Positions 33,253 through 42,502 of a stretch of DNA of 46,669 nt are shown here, in pieces (position 1 is the stretch's first letter; each line of letters opens with the position of its first letter). The translations under genes and the position numbers were made by a program. Below the pieces are notes generated by a model that worked only from the letters and a program-made list of their open reading frames with translations, was not told the DNA's origin and did no database searches. The stretch comes from Solirubrobacterales bacterium (GTDB lineage: Bacteria > Actinomycetota > Thermoleophilia > Solirubrobacterales > Solirubrobacteraceae). Location of the stretch: the NCBI GenBank assembly GCA_025963965.1, contig JAOPZS010000063.1, positions 1-46,669 on the forward strand. The letters are read 5' to 3'.

Positions 33253-34647
33253 ATGCGACGGCTCAACAACAGAACTTCGGAGGGACGCACAGCGCGCGAG
33301 GTCACCACCGCGCGCGGCCTCCCCCGCCGTCCGATCGCGGCGCTCTTCTCTCTGAGCACCGTGCTTCTCGCCGGTATCGCGCTCGGCGCCCCGCGGGCGC
33401 CCCAGCCGCCGGCACCGCCGGCGCCGACGATCACCTCTCAGCCGGGCGACCCGACCTCGCTGACCTCGGCGCATTTCACCTACGCCGACTCGCAGGCGGG
33501 TGTCACCTACCAGTGCCAGCTCGACGGCGGCGGCTACGCCGGCTGTCCGGCCGGAGCCGTCACCTTCCCCGGCCGGCTGGCCGAGGGCAAGCACACCTTC
33601 AGAGTCCGCGCGGCCGCGGACTCGAAGACGAGCGCCGGGGTCACTGTGTCGTGGACGGTCGACACGACCCCACCGGGGGTGGCGCTCGTGGACCCGCCAA
33701 ACGGCGCCCTGATCGGCGCCGGCGCCCTGGGGCATGGATGCCCCAGGGCGGCGGGTCTCTGTGGCACCGCCAAGGACGCCTCGGGCGTGACGCAGGTGCT
33801 CGTCTCGATTCAGCGCGAAGACGGCAAATGGTGGAGCGGCGCGAGCTTCGCCGAGAGCGCCGAAACCCTCCACGCCGCGCAGCTGACACCCGGTCGCACG
33901 ACCGGCTGGAGCTACGCGCTGCCGATGCCGCCCGACGGCCACTACGTGCTGCACGTCCGCGCCACCGACGGCGCCGGCAACACCACGCCCTTCGCCTCGA
34001 CGTTCACGATCGACGCCACGCCGCCGCCGGCGCCGGCGCTCCTCTCGGGACCCGAGACGACCACGACGGCCAAGAGCGCGACGTTCGCGTTCACCGACAC
34101 GGAGTCGGCTGCCGGCTTCCAATGCAGCCGCGACAAGGCCAAGTTCAAGCGCTGCACGAGCCCGCTGCTCTACCCGTCGAACTCGAGGGGGGCCCACGTC
34201 TTCCGCGTTCGCGCCACCGACGCCGCCGGCAACCTCAGCACCGCCGCGACCTACTCGTGGACGGTCGTCAAGGCCGTCAAGGCTACGCCCGGCAAACCCT
34301 TCACGGTCACCGGTAACGCCAGCGGCCCGCTCGCGCCCGGGATCTCGAGTCCGCTGCTGGTGACGCTTCACAACCCGAACAGCGTGCCGATCACGCTGAC
34401 CGCGTTGGAAGTGGCGGTCGCGGCAGGCAGCAGCAACCCGGGCTGCGACGGCCCGGCGAACCTCGCGGTGACCCAGCCGGACATCTCGGCGACGAACACC
34501 GTGAGCGTCCCCGCCGGCGGCCAGCTGACGCTGCCGAGCGGTTCGGTCCATGCGCCGTCTGTGCTGATGAAGGACCTCTCGACAAACCAGGACGCCTGCA
34601 AGAACGCGTCCTTCACGTTCACCTACAGCGGGAGCGCACACTCATGA
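33253..34647 (+). CDS. Exported multi-domain Ig-like protein, 464 aa
   Basis: A long basic n-region, then hydrophobic ALFSLSTVLLAGIAL and a Pro-rich linker (PQPPAPPAP). Two modules have the pattern Y/F-x-C-x-LDG...C....H-x-F-x-VRA..SWTV (about 55-135 and 255-340), each with a Cys pair (YQCQLDGGGYAGC; FQCSRDKAKFKRC), flanking an Ig-like module with a Cys-containing loop (GHGCPRAAGLCG). The C-terminal 120 aa match the small exported protein: PGISSPLLVTLHNPNS, NPGCDG, VPAGGQLTLPSGS, TNQDACKNAS. ATG at 33253 has AGGAGA upstream. ATGA overlap with the giant repeat protein. Confidence 0.75.
   Translation: MRRLNNRTSEGRTAREVTTARGLPRRPIAALFSLSTVLLAGIALGAPRAPQPPAPPAPTITSQPGDPTSLTSAHFTYADSQAGVTYQCQLDGGGYAGCPAGAVTFPGRLAEGKHTFRVRAAADSKTSAGVTVSWTVDTTPPGVALVDPPNGALIGAGALGHGCPRAAGLCGTAKDASGVTQVLVSIQREDGKWWSGASFAESAETLHAAQLTPGRTTGWSYALPMPPDGHYVLHVRATDGAGNTTPFASTFTIDATPPPAPALLSGPETTTTAKSATFAFTDTESAAGFQCSRDKAKFKRCTSPLLYPSNSRGAHVFRVRATDAAGNLSTAATYSWTVVKAVKATPGKPFTVTGNASGPLAPGISSPLLVTLHNPNSVPITLTALEVAVAAGSSNPGCDGPANLAVTQPDISATNTVSVPAGGQLTLPSGSVHAPSVLMKDLSTNQDACKNASFTFTYSGSAHS
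33723..33750 (+). repeat. Perfect intragenic inverted repeat
   Basis: CGCCCTGGGGCAT and ATGCCCCAGGGCG are 13-bp perfect arms around a GG loop, inside the coding region of the 464-aa protein (encoding GALGHGCPRAAG). Such a stable hairpin within a gene is unusual; it may be an mRNA element or an inserted palindrome. Confidence 0.6.
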
Positions 34648-37600
34648 GCCGAGCCCTGGACACCCGCCTCCACCGCGCTGCCGCGACGATCGCGCTGGTC
34701 GCACTCGCCGCCTGCGGTCTGGGCGCGAGCGGCGCATCCGCCTACCTGCACGGCCACAGCTCGGGCTCCGGGCAGGGCCAGGTGACGTCGCTCTCCGCGC
34801 CCGCGATCTCGACCGCGAGCGCCGCCACCGGCACCGTCGCGCTCAGCTGGGAAGCCGTCACTCCTCCGGGCTCAGGCTCGGTCAGCTACTACGTCCGTCG
34901 CGACGGCGGCACCCCGGGCGGGAACTGCCCGTCGGCGTCCTCGCCGGCCTCGGGCACGAGCTGCACCGACGGGGGCCTCGGCCCCGGCAGCCACGTCTAC
35001 ACCGTGACGGCGCTCTGGCGCTCCTGGACGCAGCGCGGCGCCGAACGCTCGGTGACGGTGGCCGTCGGCGTCGCCGACCACCTCCTCCTGTCGGCCGGCA
35101 CCGCGACGCCGACCGCCGGCTCGACCGACAGCCTCACGGTCACAGCCAAGGACTCCGCCGGCAGCACGGTGCCCACCTACTCCGGCTCGAAGTCGCTGAC
35201 GTTCGCCGGCGCGAGCACGATCGGCTCCAACCACCCGACTGTCACGAACAGCTCGGGCAGCCCCGTCTCATTCGGCACCGCCGAGCCGATCACATTCACG
35301 AACGGCGTCGCCGCCGCGTCGGGCTCGAAAAACGGGGTCATGACCCTCTACAAGGCGGAGACCGCCTCGGTGACCGTCACGGACGGCACGCTCGGCAACG
35401 GCAGCGGCACTTCGATCACCGTCGCCCCCGCGAGCACGAGCGTCTTCTCGCTGGCCACGCCTGCGACGCAGACCGCCGGCACGGCCTTCGAAGAGACGAT
35501 CGCAGCGTTCGACTCCTACGGCAACGCGACGAGTTCCTACAGCGGACCCAAGAGCCTGACGTTCAGCGGCCCGGCGAGCAGCCCCGGCGCGAAATCGCCC
35601 AGCTACCCGAGCACGGTGACGTTCACCGCGGGCGTCGGCACCGCGAGCGTCACGCTGTATGACGCGCAGACGACGACGCTGACCGCGAAACAGAGCTTCA
35701 CCGCCTCCGGGACGAGCGCGAGCTTTGCCGTCGCGCCGGCTGCCGCGAGCGCCCTCGGCGTCGCCAACCCCGGCGGGCAGACCGCTGGGACCCCCTTCAA
35801 CGCCACGCTCACAGCGATCGACGCATACGGCAACACGCAGCCGAGCTATGCAGGCACGAAGGCGGTGACGTTCAGCGGACCGACCACGAGCCCGACCGGC
35901 AAAGCGCCGCTCTACGCCGAAACGGTGACGTTCAACGGAGGCGTCGGCAGCGCTGCCGTCACCCTTTACAACGCCCAGAGCGCGAACCTGAAAGCGAGCG
36001 ACGGCACGTTCTCGGGCACGAGCACCAGCTTCACCGTCGCCGGCGCAGCGGCGGCGACGTTCACGCTCTCGACGCCGGCGCCGACGGCTGGCAGCACCTT
36101 CAGCGAGACGATCACCGCCAAGGATCTCTACGGCAACACGGCAACCGGCTACACCGGCTCGAAGGCGATCACGTTCAGCGGCCCGGGAAACAGCCCAGGC
36201 GGCAAAGCCCCGAGCTATCCGAGCACGGTGTCATTCAGCTCGGGCAGCGGGACGACGTCGTCGCCCACGATCTATGACGCCGGGACGATGACGCTCACGG
36301 CCACGCAGGGCACGATCACGGGGACCAGCGCCTCGTTCACCGTCGCGCCCGCCGGCGCCAGCGCGTTCGCGTGGGAAGCCCTGTCGACGCAGACGGCCGG
36401 AACGGCCTTCAGCGCGACGCTGACGGCCGACGACGCGTACGGAAACGTCGCGAACTACCAAGGCACCAAGACGCTGACCTTCGGCGGGGCGAAATCGAGC
36501 CCCGGCGGGAAAGCGCCGTCATACCCGGCCTCGGTCATCTTCACAGCCGGCACCGGCACGGCGAACAACATCACCCTCTACGACGCGGACTCCGCCGTCG
36601 TGCTGACGGCGACCCAGAGCACCGTTCAGGGCTCGAGCGCGGCCTTCCAGGTGAGCTCGTCGGCGGCCGCCTCGCTGAGCCTCCCGGCGCCGAGCGAACG
36701 GACTGCCGGCAGCGCCTTCAACGAGACGATCACAGCCCTCGACACGTACGGCAACACGGCGACCGGATACGAAGGCGCCAAGAGCCTCACGTTCAGCGGC
36801 CCGTCGTCGAGCCCGGGCGGCAAAGCGCCCGCGTACCCGTCGAGCGTCACCTTCACGGCCGGCGCCGGCACGGCAAGCATCTCGCTGTACAACGCCCAGG
36901 CAACGACTCTCGCCGCCGCGGACGGCACGCTCTCGGGCACCAGCTCGAGCTTCATCGTCGGCCCGGCCGGCGCCAGCTCGTTCACGCTCGCCACGCCGGC
37001 TCCGACGGCCGGCACGTCGTTCGGCGAGGGGATCACCGCCAAGGACCTTTACGGCAACACCGCCACCGGCTACACCGGCTCGAAGACGATCACCTTCAGC
37101 GGCCCGGCGAGCAGCCCCGGAGGCAAAGCCCCGAGCTACCCGAGCAGCGTCAGCTTCACCTCGGGAGTCGCGACGGCGTCGCCGGTGATCCTCTACAACG
37201 CCGGGAGCACCACACTGACGGCGACCCAGGGAACGATCACGGGCACGTCCGCCGGCTTCACCGTCAAAGCGTCCGTCACCGGCTCGTTCACCGTGTCGAA
37301 CCCCGGCGCCCAGACTGCGGGCACTGCCTTCGCGGTGACGCTGACCGCCGGACCGGACGCATACGGCAACGCTGTCGCGCCCGAAGGAGCGCAGACGATC
37401 ACATTCAGCGGCCCGGAAGCGAGCCCGAGCGAAAAAGCCCCGAGCTACCCGGCATCGGTGACCTTCACAGGCAACAGCGCCACGGTCTCGGTCACGCTGT
37501 TCGACGCCGCCACCGCCGTGACGCTGAGCGCGACCCAGGGCACCGCGAAAGGCACCAGCACAAGCTTCGCGGTGAACGCCGGCGCCGCCGCGAGGCTGGC

Positions 37601-37940
37601 GTGGGAGAACGTGACCGGCAACGGGTCGCAGGAAAGCGCCACGTGCCTGTTCACATGCACCTGGAGCGGCCTCGGCTCGGGCAAAAAATGGAACGCGAAG
37701 GTCGGCGTGACCGACGTCAACGGCAACCTCCTCACCAACCTCGGCGGCAGCCACGTGGTTGAACTGAGCAAGACCCTCTCGGGCTCGGCGCTGTCCGCGA
37801 GCACCCTGACGGTGTCTGCGACGAACGAAGCGGTCACCTCGACCGAGGCCTACACGTCCGCGACCGGAAGCTGGACCAGCGACACGCTCACCGCCAAATC
37901 GAGCGGCTACACCGAAGCGATCGCGACGCTCAAGAAATAG
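34644..37940 (+). CDS. Large exported protein of tandem Ig-like modules, 1098 aa
   Basis: It has a signal peptide (IALVALAACGLGASGASAYLHG) followed by SSGSGQG, similar to the AYWTTTGSGSGSG of the first gene. Then come one fibronectin-like module (about residues 50-140), a degenerate Ig module, seven regular modules of about 101-104 aa (35436-37589) and a C-terminal cap with two Cys (CLFTCTW). Each module keeps QTAGT.F..T.TA.D.YGN....Y.G.K..TFSGP..SPGGKAPSYPS.V.F. This resembles bacterial Ig-like adhesin modules. There is no LPXTG or membrane anchor. The ATG overlaps the previous stop (ATGA). Probable surface stalk or matrix protein. Confidence 0.78.
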   Translation: MSRALDTRLHRAAATIALVALAACGLGASGASAYLHGHSSGSGQGQVTSLSAPAISTASAATGTVALSWEAVTPPGSGSVSYYVRRDGGTPGGNCPSASSPASGTSCTDGGLGPGSHVYTVTALWRSWTQRGAERSVTVAVGVADHLLLSAGTATPTAGSTDSLTVTAKDSAGSTVPTYSGSKSLTFAGASTIGSNHPTVTNSSGSPVSFGTAEPITFTNGVAAASGSKNGVMTLYKAETASVTVTDGTLGNGSGTSITVAPASTSVFSLATPATQTAGTAFEETIAAFDSYGNATSSYSGPKSLTFSGPASSPGAKSPSYPSTVTFTAGVGTASVTLYDAQTTTLTAKQSFTASGTSASFAVAPAAASALGVANPGGQTAGTPFNATLTAIDAYGNTQPSYAGTKAVTFSGPTTSPTGKAPLYAETVTFNGGVGSAAVTLYNAQSANLKASDGTFSGTSTSFTVAGAAAATFTLSTPAPTAGSTFSETITAKDLYGNTATGYTGSKAITFSGPGNSPGGKAPSYPSTVSFSSGSGTTSSPTIYDAGTMTLTATQGTITGTSASFTVAPAGASAFAWEALSTQTAGTAFSATLTADDAYGNVANYQGTKTLTFGGAKSSPGGKAPSYPASVIFTAGTGTANNITLYDADSAVVLTATQSTVQGSSAAFQVSSSAAASLSLPAPSERTAGSAFNETITALDTYGNTATGYEGAKSLTFSGPSSSPGGKAPAYPSSVTFTAGAGTASISLYNAQATTLAAADGTLSGTSSSFIVGPAGASSFTLATPAPTAGTSFGEGITAKDLYGNTATGYTGSKTITFSGPASSPGGKAPSYPSSVSFTSGVATASPVILYNAGSTTLTATQGTITGTSAGFTVKASVTGSFTVSNPGAQTAGTAFAVTLTAGPDAYGNAVAPEGAQTITFSGPEASPSEKAPSYPASVTFTGNSATVSVTLFDAATAVTLSATQGTAKGTSTSFAVNAGAAARLAWENVTGNGSQESATCLFTCTWSGLGSGKKWNAKVGVTDVNGNLLTNLGGSHVVELSKTLSGSALSASTLTVSATNEAVTSTEAYTSATGSWTSDTLTAKSSGYTEAIATLKK
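35436..37589 (+). repeat. Seven tandem Ig-module repeats in a three-module higher-order pattern
   Basis: Modules start at 35436, 35745, 36054, 36357, 36666, 36975 and 37278, with lengths 309, 309, 303, 309, 309, 303 and 312 nt. The length pattern and residue matches recur every three modules (921 nt): modules 3 and 6 share nearly all of ITAKDLYGNTATGYTGSK and SPGGKAPSYPS, while neighbours differ. This points to duplication of a three-module block. Confidence 0.8.
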
Positions 37941-38000
37941 GAACGCACGGCAGGTCGAGCGGGACGCACCGGCGGGCGCGAGCAGCGTTCGGCTGGCGCG

Positions 38001-39806
38001 CTAGGAGGCCAACCGCTCTTCGAGCGCCTTGAGCTGGCCCATCAGCTCGGGCGGAAGGTTCTCGAACTGCGCGAAGTGCTGGTGGAACTGCGCCAGCTGC
38101 CCGCGCCAGCCCTCCACGTCGACGCGCAGCAGCTCCTCGACGGCGCCCTCGGAGATCTGCAGGCCGCGCGTGTCGAGACCGTCAGGACCGGTCGGCGGGA
38201 CATAGCCGATCGCCGTCTCGGTGGCCGCGCCGTGACCGGCGCATCGTGCGAACACCCAGGCCAGCACACGGGAGTTCTCGCCGTAGCCGGGCCACAGGAA
38301 CCGGCCGTCTTCGTCCTTGCGGAACCAGTTGACGTAGAAGATCTTCGGCAGCTTCGCGCCGCCGGTGCGGCCGATCTCCAGCCAGTGGGCGAAGTAGTCC
38401 GCCATGTCATAGCCGCAGAACGGGAGCATCGCGAACGGATCGAAGCGCAGCTCGCCGACGGTGCCGGCGGCCGCTGCCGTCTTCTCCGAGCTCATGACCG
38501 ACCCCAGGAAGACGCCGTGCTCCCAGTCGAAGGCTTCGCTCACCAGCGGCACGACCGTGGAACGGCGGCCGCCGAACAGCATCGCGTCGATCGGCACGCC
38601 CGCCGGGTCCTCCCACTCGGGCGCGATCGCCGGGTCCTGCGCGGCCGGCGTCGTGAAGCGGGCGTTGGGATGCGCGGCCGGTGTGTCCGACTCCGGCGTC
38701 CAGTCGTTGCCGTGCCAGTCGATCAGGTGAGCCGGGATCTCCTCGGTCATGCCCTCCCACCACACGTCGCCGTCATCGGTCTTGGCGCAGTTCGTGAAGA
38801 CCGAGTTGGCGGCGATCGTCTCGATCGCGTTCGGGTTGGTGTCGTCGCCGGTGCCCGGCGCGACGCCGAAGAAGCCCGCCTCGGGGTTGATCGCGTACAG
38901 GCGTCCGTCATCGCCGAACTTCATCCAGGCGATGTCATCGCCGATCGTCTCGACCGTCCAGCCCTCGAGCGTCGGGATCAGCATCGCGAGGTTGGTCTTG
39001 CCGCAGGCGCTCGGGAACGCGCCGGCGATGTACTTGACCTCGCCCTCCGGCGAGGTCAGCTTCAGGATCAGCATGTGCTCGGCCATCCAGCCCTCGTCGC
39101 GCGCCATCACCGAGGCGATGCGCAGCGCGAAGCACTTCTTGCCGAGAAGCGCGTTGCCGCCGTAGCCGGACCCGAACGACCAGATCTCGCGGGTCTCGGG
39201 GAAGTGGACGATGTACTTGTTCTCGGCGTTGCACGGCCACGGCACGTCCTCGGCGCCCTCGGCGAGGGGCATGCCGACCGAGTGCAGGCACGGCACGAAA
39301 TCGCCATTGCCGAGCGCATCGAGCGCCTTCTGGCCCATGCGCGTCATGATCCGCATCGAGACGGCGACGTAGGCGGAGTCGGTCAGCTGCACGCCGACGT
39401 AGCTCTTGTCCGAGCCGAGCGGGCCCATCGAGAAGGGCACGACGTACATCGTCCTGCCCCGCATCGAGCCGTTGAACAGCTCGCCCAGCGTCTCGCGCAT
39501 CTCCCCCGGGTCGCGCCAGTGGTTGGTCGGGCCGGCGTCCTGCTCGCTGGCCGAGCAGATGAACGTCCGGTCCTCCACGCGGGCGACGTCGCCGGGGTCG
39601 GACAGGGCCAGGTAGGAGTTCGGGCGCTTTGCGTCCGAGAGCCGCTCGAACGTCCCCGCCTCGACGAGCTTCGCGCACAGCGCGTCGTACTCCTCGGCGC
39701 TCCCGTCACACCAGTAGACCGACTCCGGTTCGGTCATCGCGGCCACCTCCTCTACCCAGGCCAGGAGACGCTCGTTCTTGGTCGGTGCGGGAACGGTGGT
39801 GTTCAT
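38001..39806 (-). CDS. pckG: Phosphoenolpyruvate carboxykinase (GTP)
   Basis: A 601-aa enzyme converting oxaloacetate and GTP to PEP and CO2. The P-loop with the reactive Cys is [13 protein letters not shown]. The substrate segment [20 protein letters not shown] and GTP-type [22 protein letters not shown] confirm the GTP (not ATP) family; length is normal. ATG at 39806 has AAGGAG 12 nt upstream. It links C4 acids from the ethylmalonyl-CoA route to gluconeogenesis and stands between the exported-protein operon and the hydratase gene. Confidence 0.97.
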   Translation of the reverse strand: MNTTVPAPTKNERLLAWVEEVAAMTEPESVYWCDGSAEEYDALCAKLVEAGTFERLSDAKRPNSYLALSDPGDVARVEDRTFICSASEQDAGPTNHWRDPGEMRETLGELFNGSMRGRTMYVVPFSMGPLGSDKSYVGVQLTDSAYVAVSMRIMTRMGQKALDALGNGDFVPCLHSVGMPLAEGAEDVPWPCNAENKYIVHFPETREIWSFGSGYGGNALLGKKCFALRIASVMARDEGWMAEHMLILKLTSPEGEVKYIAGAFPSACGKTNLAMLIPTLEGWTVETIGDDIAWMKFGDDGRLYAINPEAGFFGVAPGTGDDTNPNAIETIAANSVFTNCAKTDDGDVWWEGMTEEIPAHLIDWHGNDWTPESDTPAAHPNARFTTPAAQDPAIAPEWEDPAGVPIDAMLFGGRRSTVVPLVSEAFDWEHGVFLGSVMSSEKTAAAAGTVGELRFDPFAMLPFCGYDMADYFAHWLEIGRTGGAKLPKIFYVNWFRKDEDGRFLWPGYGENSRVLAWVFARCAGHGAATETAIGYVPPTGPDGLDTRGLQISEGAVEELLRVDVEGWRGQLAQFHQHFAQFENLPPELMGQLKALEERLAS

Positions 39807-39939
39807 GGGGAACTGCGGCTCCTTGCGTTCGCGGTCCGGTGGCTCGCGCTGTGCGTCTCCTCAGGCCCGGCGAGAACGGCGCGGGCAAGCAGAAAACACC
39901 CTCTGGGCGCGTGCCCGGGAAGGGTATCGCACGGCTTTT

Positions 39940-40479
39940 CTACTCGACATTCCCCTCCGCTGACTCCGCGCCAGGGCTTTTGCGCGGCACCAGCACCAGG
40001 CGCTTGAACTCGGCGACCAGCACGCCGTCCTGGTTGAGGACCCGCGTGTGGACCTTGACCGTCCCCCGGTCGGGCTTGGAGCGCGACTCCTTCTTCTCGA
40101 GCACCTCCGACTCGCAGAACAACGTGTCGCCGTGGAAGACGGGAGCAGGGTGCTTGAGCTCTTCTGTGGCGAGGTTCGCGATCGCCTTGCCGCTGACATC
40201 GCTGACCGACATGCCAAGCGCGAGCGAGTACACGAGGGGCCCCACGACCACGTTGCGGCCCTGCTGGGATTTCCCGGCGTACACGTCGTTGATGTGCAGC
40301 GGGTGGTGGTTCATCGTGATCAGGCAGAACAGGTGGTCATCGGCCTCGGTCACGGTCTTCGCCGGCCAGTGCTTGTAGACGGCGCCGACCTCGAACTCCT
40401 CCAGGTAGCGGCCATATGGATGCGCGCCGCTCGCCTCGCGCGCAGCCTGCTCGGTCTCGACGGAATCGGTCTCGCTCAT
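39940..40479 (-). CDS. MaoC family hydratase, probable mesaconyl-CoA (beta-methylmalyl-CoA) hydratase
   Basis: A 179-aa single hotdog hydratase. FEVGAVYKHWPAKTVTEADDHLF and ITMNHHPLHIND form the hydratase active site (Asp/His pair), followed by GPLVYSLALGMSVSD and VFHGDTLFCESEVLEKKES. It lies about 0.9 kb from the malyl/beta-methylmalyl-CoA lyase gene, in a window with ccr and ecm, so hydration of mesaconyl-CoA to beta-methylmalyl-CoA is the best guess. The Rhodobacter enzyme is a double-domain protein of about 340 aa, so this is a shorter type. ATG at 40479 follows GAGGAG. Other enoyl-CoA substrates remain possible. Confidence 0.72.
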   Translation of the reverse strand: MSETDSVETEQAAREASGAHPYGRYLEEFEVGAVYKHWPAKTVTEADDHLFCLITMNHHPLHINDVYAGKSQQGRNVVVGPLVYSLALGMSVSDVSGKAIANLATEELKHPAPVFHGDTLFCESEVLEKKESRSKPDRGTVKVHTRVLNQDGVLVAEFKRLVLVPRKSPGAESAEGNVE

Positions 40480-40520
40480 GTTTCTCGGGGGTCTCCTCTG
40501 GTTTCGGGGCGGGCGGAACT

Positions 40521-41324
40521 CTAATGGGCGCCCGCGGCCATCGAGCGCGCGGCCTCGTCCTTCCCGGCCACGCAGACGGCCTCCGCCGCCACCAGCGGAC
40601 AGGCCACGCCGGGCCTCGGGCTGCAGGGCGAGCACCGCGGCGGACCGGGCACCGGCACGGGCGGGGGCGGTGCCGGAGCGGGCCCCGGGGCGGGTGCGCC
40701 CGGGCCCTGCACGGCCTGGCGGAAGGCGCTCGAGTCCACGGCGGTGCAGGCCGCGTCGAATGCGGCGGCGAGGGCACCGGTTGGCGTGTAGCCCGCGAGC
40801 GCAGCGCCGCGGGCACGACCGACCTGGCGCAGGTCGGAGGCGTGCAGGACGCTCGACGCGCGCGGAATCGCGCACGGCAGCTCCGAGCGGGACCCGAGCT
40901 TCACGAGCGTCCCGCTCGGCCTAGCGGCGAGCGGATCGCGCAGCTTCACAGCGACGAACGAGCCCAGCGAGCGGCGCGAGCGCACCGAGATCCGGACCGA
41001 AGCCGGGCCGGCCGGCGCCGTCCGGCGGTTGACGAGCAGGACCAGCGCCACCAGCTCGCCGTGCGGGCGCCGGCGCGGTGTGGCAACCGCCAGGTAGTCG
41101 TGACCGAAGATCCCGTGCGCGGCCACGGCGAGGGTCGACGGAGTGATGCTCTGGCGCCGCTGTCGCGGGAATTCGAGCTCCGCGAGCTCGACATCGCCGG
41201 GAGCCGGGTTCAGCGTCAGCTTCGCGTCGCGGGTCGCCGGCGCGCCGGCGGTCGAAGCGGCTGCGCACAGGGCGAGCAGGGACGCTGCTGCCAAGCTCGA
41301 CACCGCCAGACGGAGACGCATCAT
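40521..41324 (-). CDS. Exported hypothetical protein, proline-rich C-terminus, 267 aa
   Basis: The signal peptide is [20 protein letters not shown], followed by a beta-rich domain ([17 protein letters not shown] to [14 protein letters not shown] and [19 protein letters not shown]). A helical segment and a Pro/Ala hinge ([16 protein letters not shown]) lead to a Cys-rich end ([14 protein letters not shown]). ATG at 41324 follows AGGAG by 5 nt; an in-frame TTG lies one codon upstream and an ATG one codon downstream. No known family recognised. Divergent from the lyase gene across 61 nt and 41 nt upstream of the MaoC gene. Confidence 0.68.
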   Translation of the reverse strand: MMRLRLAVSSLAAASLLALCAAASTAGAPATRDAKLTLNPAPGDVELAELEFPRQRRQSITPSTLAVAAHGIFGHDYLAVATPRRRPHGELVALVLLVNRRTAPAGPASVRISVRSRRSLGSFVAVKLRDPLAARPSGTLVKLGSRSELPCAIPRASSVLHASDLRQVGRARGAALAGYTPTGALAAAFDAACTAVDSSAFRQAVQGPGAPAPGPAPAPPPPVPVPGPPRCSPCSPRPGVACPLVAAEAVCVAGKDEAARSMAAGAH

Positions 41325-41385
41325 CAATACTCCTAGCAGCGAACAGCTTCAAATCGCCGTCCCACCGCCAGAACTAGGAGACCAC

Positions 41386-42450
41386 TTGCGCAGCCCCCGA
41401 GACTTCTTCAAGCCGCTCGCGATCGACGCTCCGGAGCCGATCCGGGAGATCCCCTTCAAGCCCTCGAGGATGATCCACTTCCTCGACTTCTCCAACGAGA
41501 AGATGGTCGCGAAGGTCCCAGACATCGCGCCGACGGTCGACATCCTGCTCGGCAACCTCGAGGACGCCGTGCCCGTCGACCGAAAGCTCGACGCCCGCGC
41601 CGGGCTGATCAAGGTCGGCCGCGAAACCGACCTCGGCGACACGGCGCTGTGGACCCGCGTCAACGAGCTCGCCTCGCCGTGGGTGCTCGACGACCTGACG
41701 GAAATCGTCACGGAGATCGGACACAAGCTCGAGGTCGTGATGGTCCCCAAGGTCGAGGGGCCGTGGGACATCCACTACGTCGACCGTCTGCTCGCGCAAC
41801 TCGAGGCGAAGGCCGGGCTCGAGCGCCCGATCCTGATCCACGCGATCCTCGAGACGGCGCAGGGCGTCGCCAACCTCGAGGAGATCGCGACCGCCTCGCC
41901 GCGCATCCAGGGGATGAGCTTCGGCCCTGCCGACCTCGCCGCGTCGCGGCGCATGAAGACGACGCGTGTCGGCGGCGGGCATCCCGGCTACCGCACGATC
42001 GCCGATCCCGACCCCGAGCACCCGGACGCGCCCCGCGCGAGCTATCAGCAGGACCCGTGGCACTACTCGATCGCGCGCATGGTCGACGCCTGCACGTCGG
42101 TCGGCGCGCTGCCCTTCTACGGCCCCTACGGCGACATCCGCGACGAAGAGGGCTGCGAGACGCAGTTCCGCGCCTCGTTTTTGCTCGGCTGCGTCGGCGC
42201 CTGGTCGCTGCACCCATCGCAGATCGCGATCGCCAAGCGCGTGTACTCGCCGGACCCCGAGGAGGTCGCCTTCGCGAAGAAGGTGATCGAGGCGATACCC
42301 GACGGCCGCGGCGTGCACATGATCGACGGCAAGATGCAGGACGATGCGACCTGGAAGCAGTGCAAGGTGATGGTCAACCTCGCCGAAATGCTCGCCAGGA
42401 AGGACCCGGAGCTCGCCGAGGCCTACGGCATGCAGCCCGCAGCGGCGTGA
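41386..42450 (+). CDS. mcl: L-malyl-CoA/beta-methylmalyl-CoA lyase (HpcH/HpaI family)
   Basis: A 354-aa CoA-ester lyase. [32 protein letters not shown] carries the metal-binding Asp/Glu, [17 protein letters not shown] and [18 protein letters not shown] hold the second acid, [11 protein letters not shown] follows, and [16 protein letters not shown] closes the barrel. Length and motifs match Chloroflexus/Rhodobacter Mcl, which cleaves beta-methylmalyl-CoA to glyoxylate and propionyl-CoA and condenses or cleaves malyl-CoA. There is no ATG/GTG at the conserved N-terminus; TTG at 41386 is chosen because GGAG lies 5 nt upstream. It begins an operon-like run with the CoA ligase genes. Confidence 0.88.
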   Translation: MRSPRDFFKPLAIDAPEPIREIPFKPSRMIHFLDFSNEKMVAKVPDIAPTVDILLGNLEDAVPVDRKLDARAGLIKVGRETDLGDTALWTRVNELASPWVLDDLTEIVTEIGHKLEVVMVPKVEGPWDIHYVDRLLAQLEAKAGLERPILIHAILETAQGVANLEEIATASPRIQGMSFGPADLAASRRMKTTRVGGGHPGYRTIADPDPEHPDAPRASYQQDPWHYSIARMVDACTSVGALPFYGPYGDIRDEEGCETQFRASFLLGCVGAWSLHPSQIAIAKRVYSPDPEEVAFAKKVIEAIPDGRGVHMIDGKMQDDATWKQCKVMVNLAEMLARKDPELAEAYGMQPAAA

Positions 42451-42486
42451 GCCGGGGGCTCGCGCCACGGCCCCGGCGCCTGCGTA

Positions 42487-42492
42487 TAGGCT
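42487..42492 (+). promoter_or_regulatory. -10 box (TAGGCT) before the CoA-ligase beta gene
   Basis: TAGGCT (within TATAGGCT) ends 10 nt before the ATG at 42503 in the 52-nt gap after mcl. It suggests a second promoter for the ligase-ferredoxin genes; read-through from mcl remains possible. Confidence 0.4.
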
Positions 42493-42502
42493 TCCGCGCC
42501 GC

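Noticed and set aside
36519..37754. Long minus-strand and second-frame open frames across the repeat gene
   Set aside because: They mirror the repeat pattern of the real gene, encode low-complexity Arg/Ala/Gly sequence, and have no start signal.
34644..37940. CRISPR-like or phage tail-fibre interpretation of the repeats
   Set aside because: Units are about 100-codon coding modules with no spacers. No phage structural genes flank them, and a signal peptide is present.
37800..37940. Sortase (LPXTG) anchor at the end of the giant repeat protein
   Set aside because: The C-terminus ends TEAIATLKK without an LPXTG motif or hydrophobic tail.
37941..38000. Terminator after the giant repeat protein
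   Set aside because: The 60-nt convergent gap to pckG has no stem better than a few base pairs.
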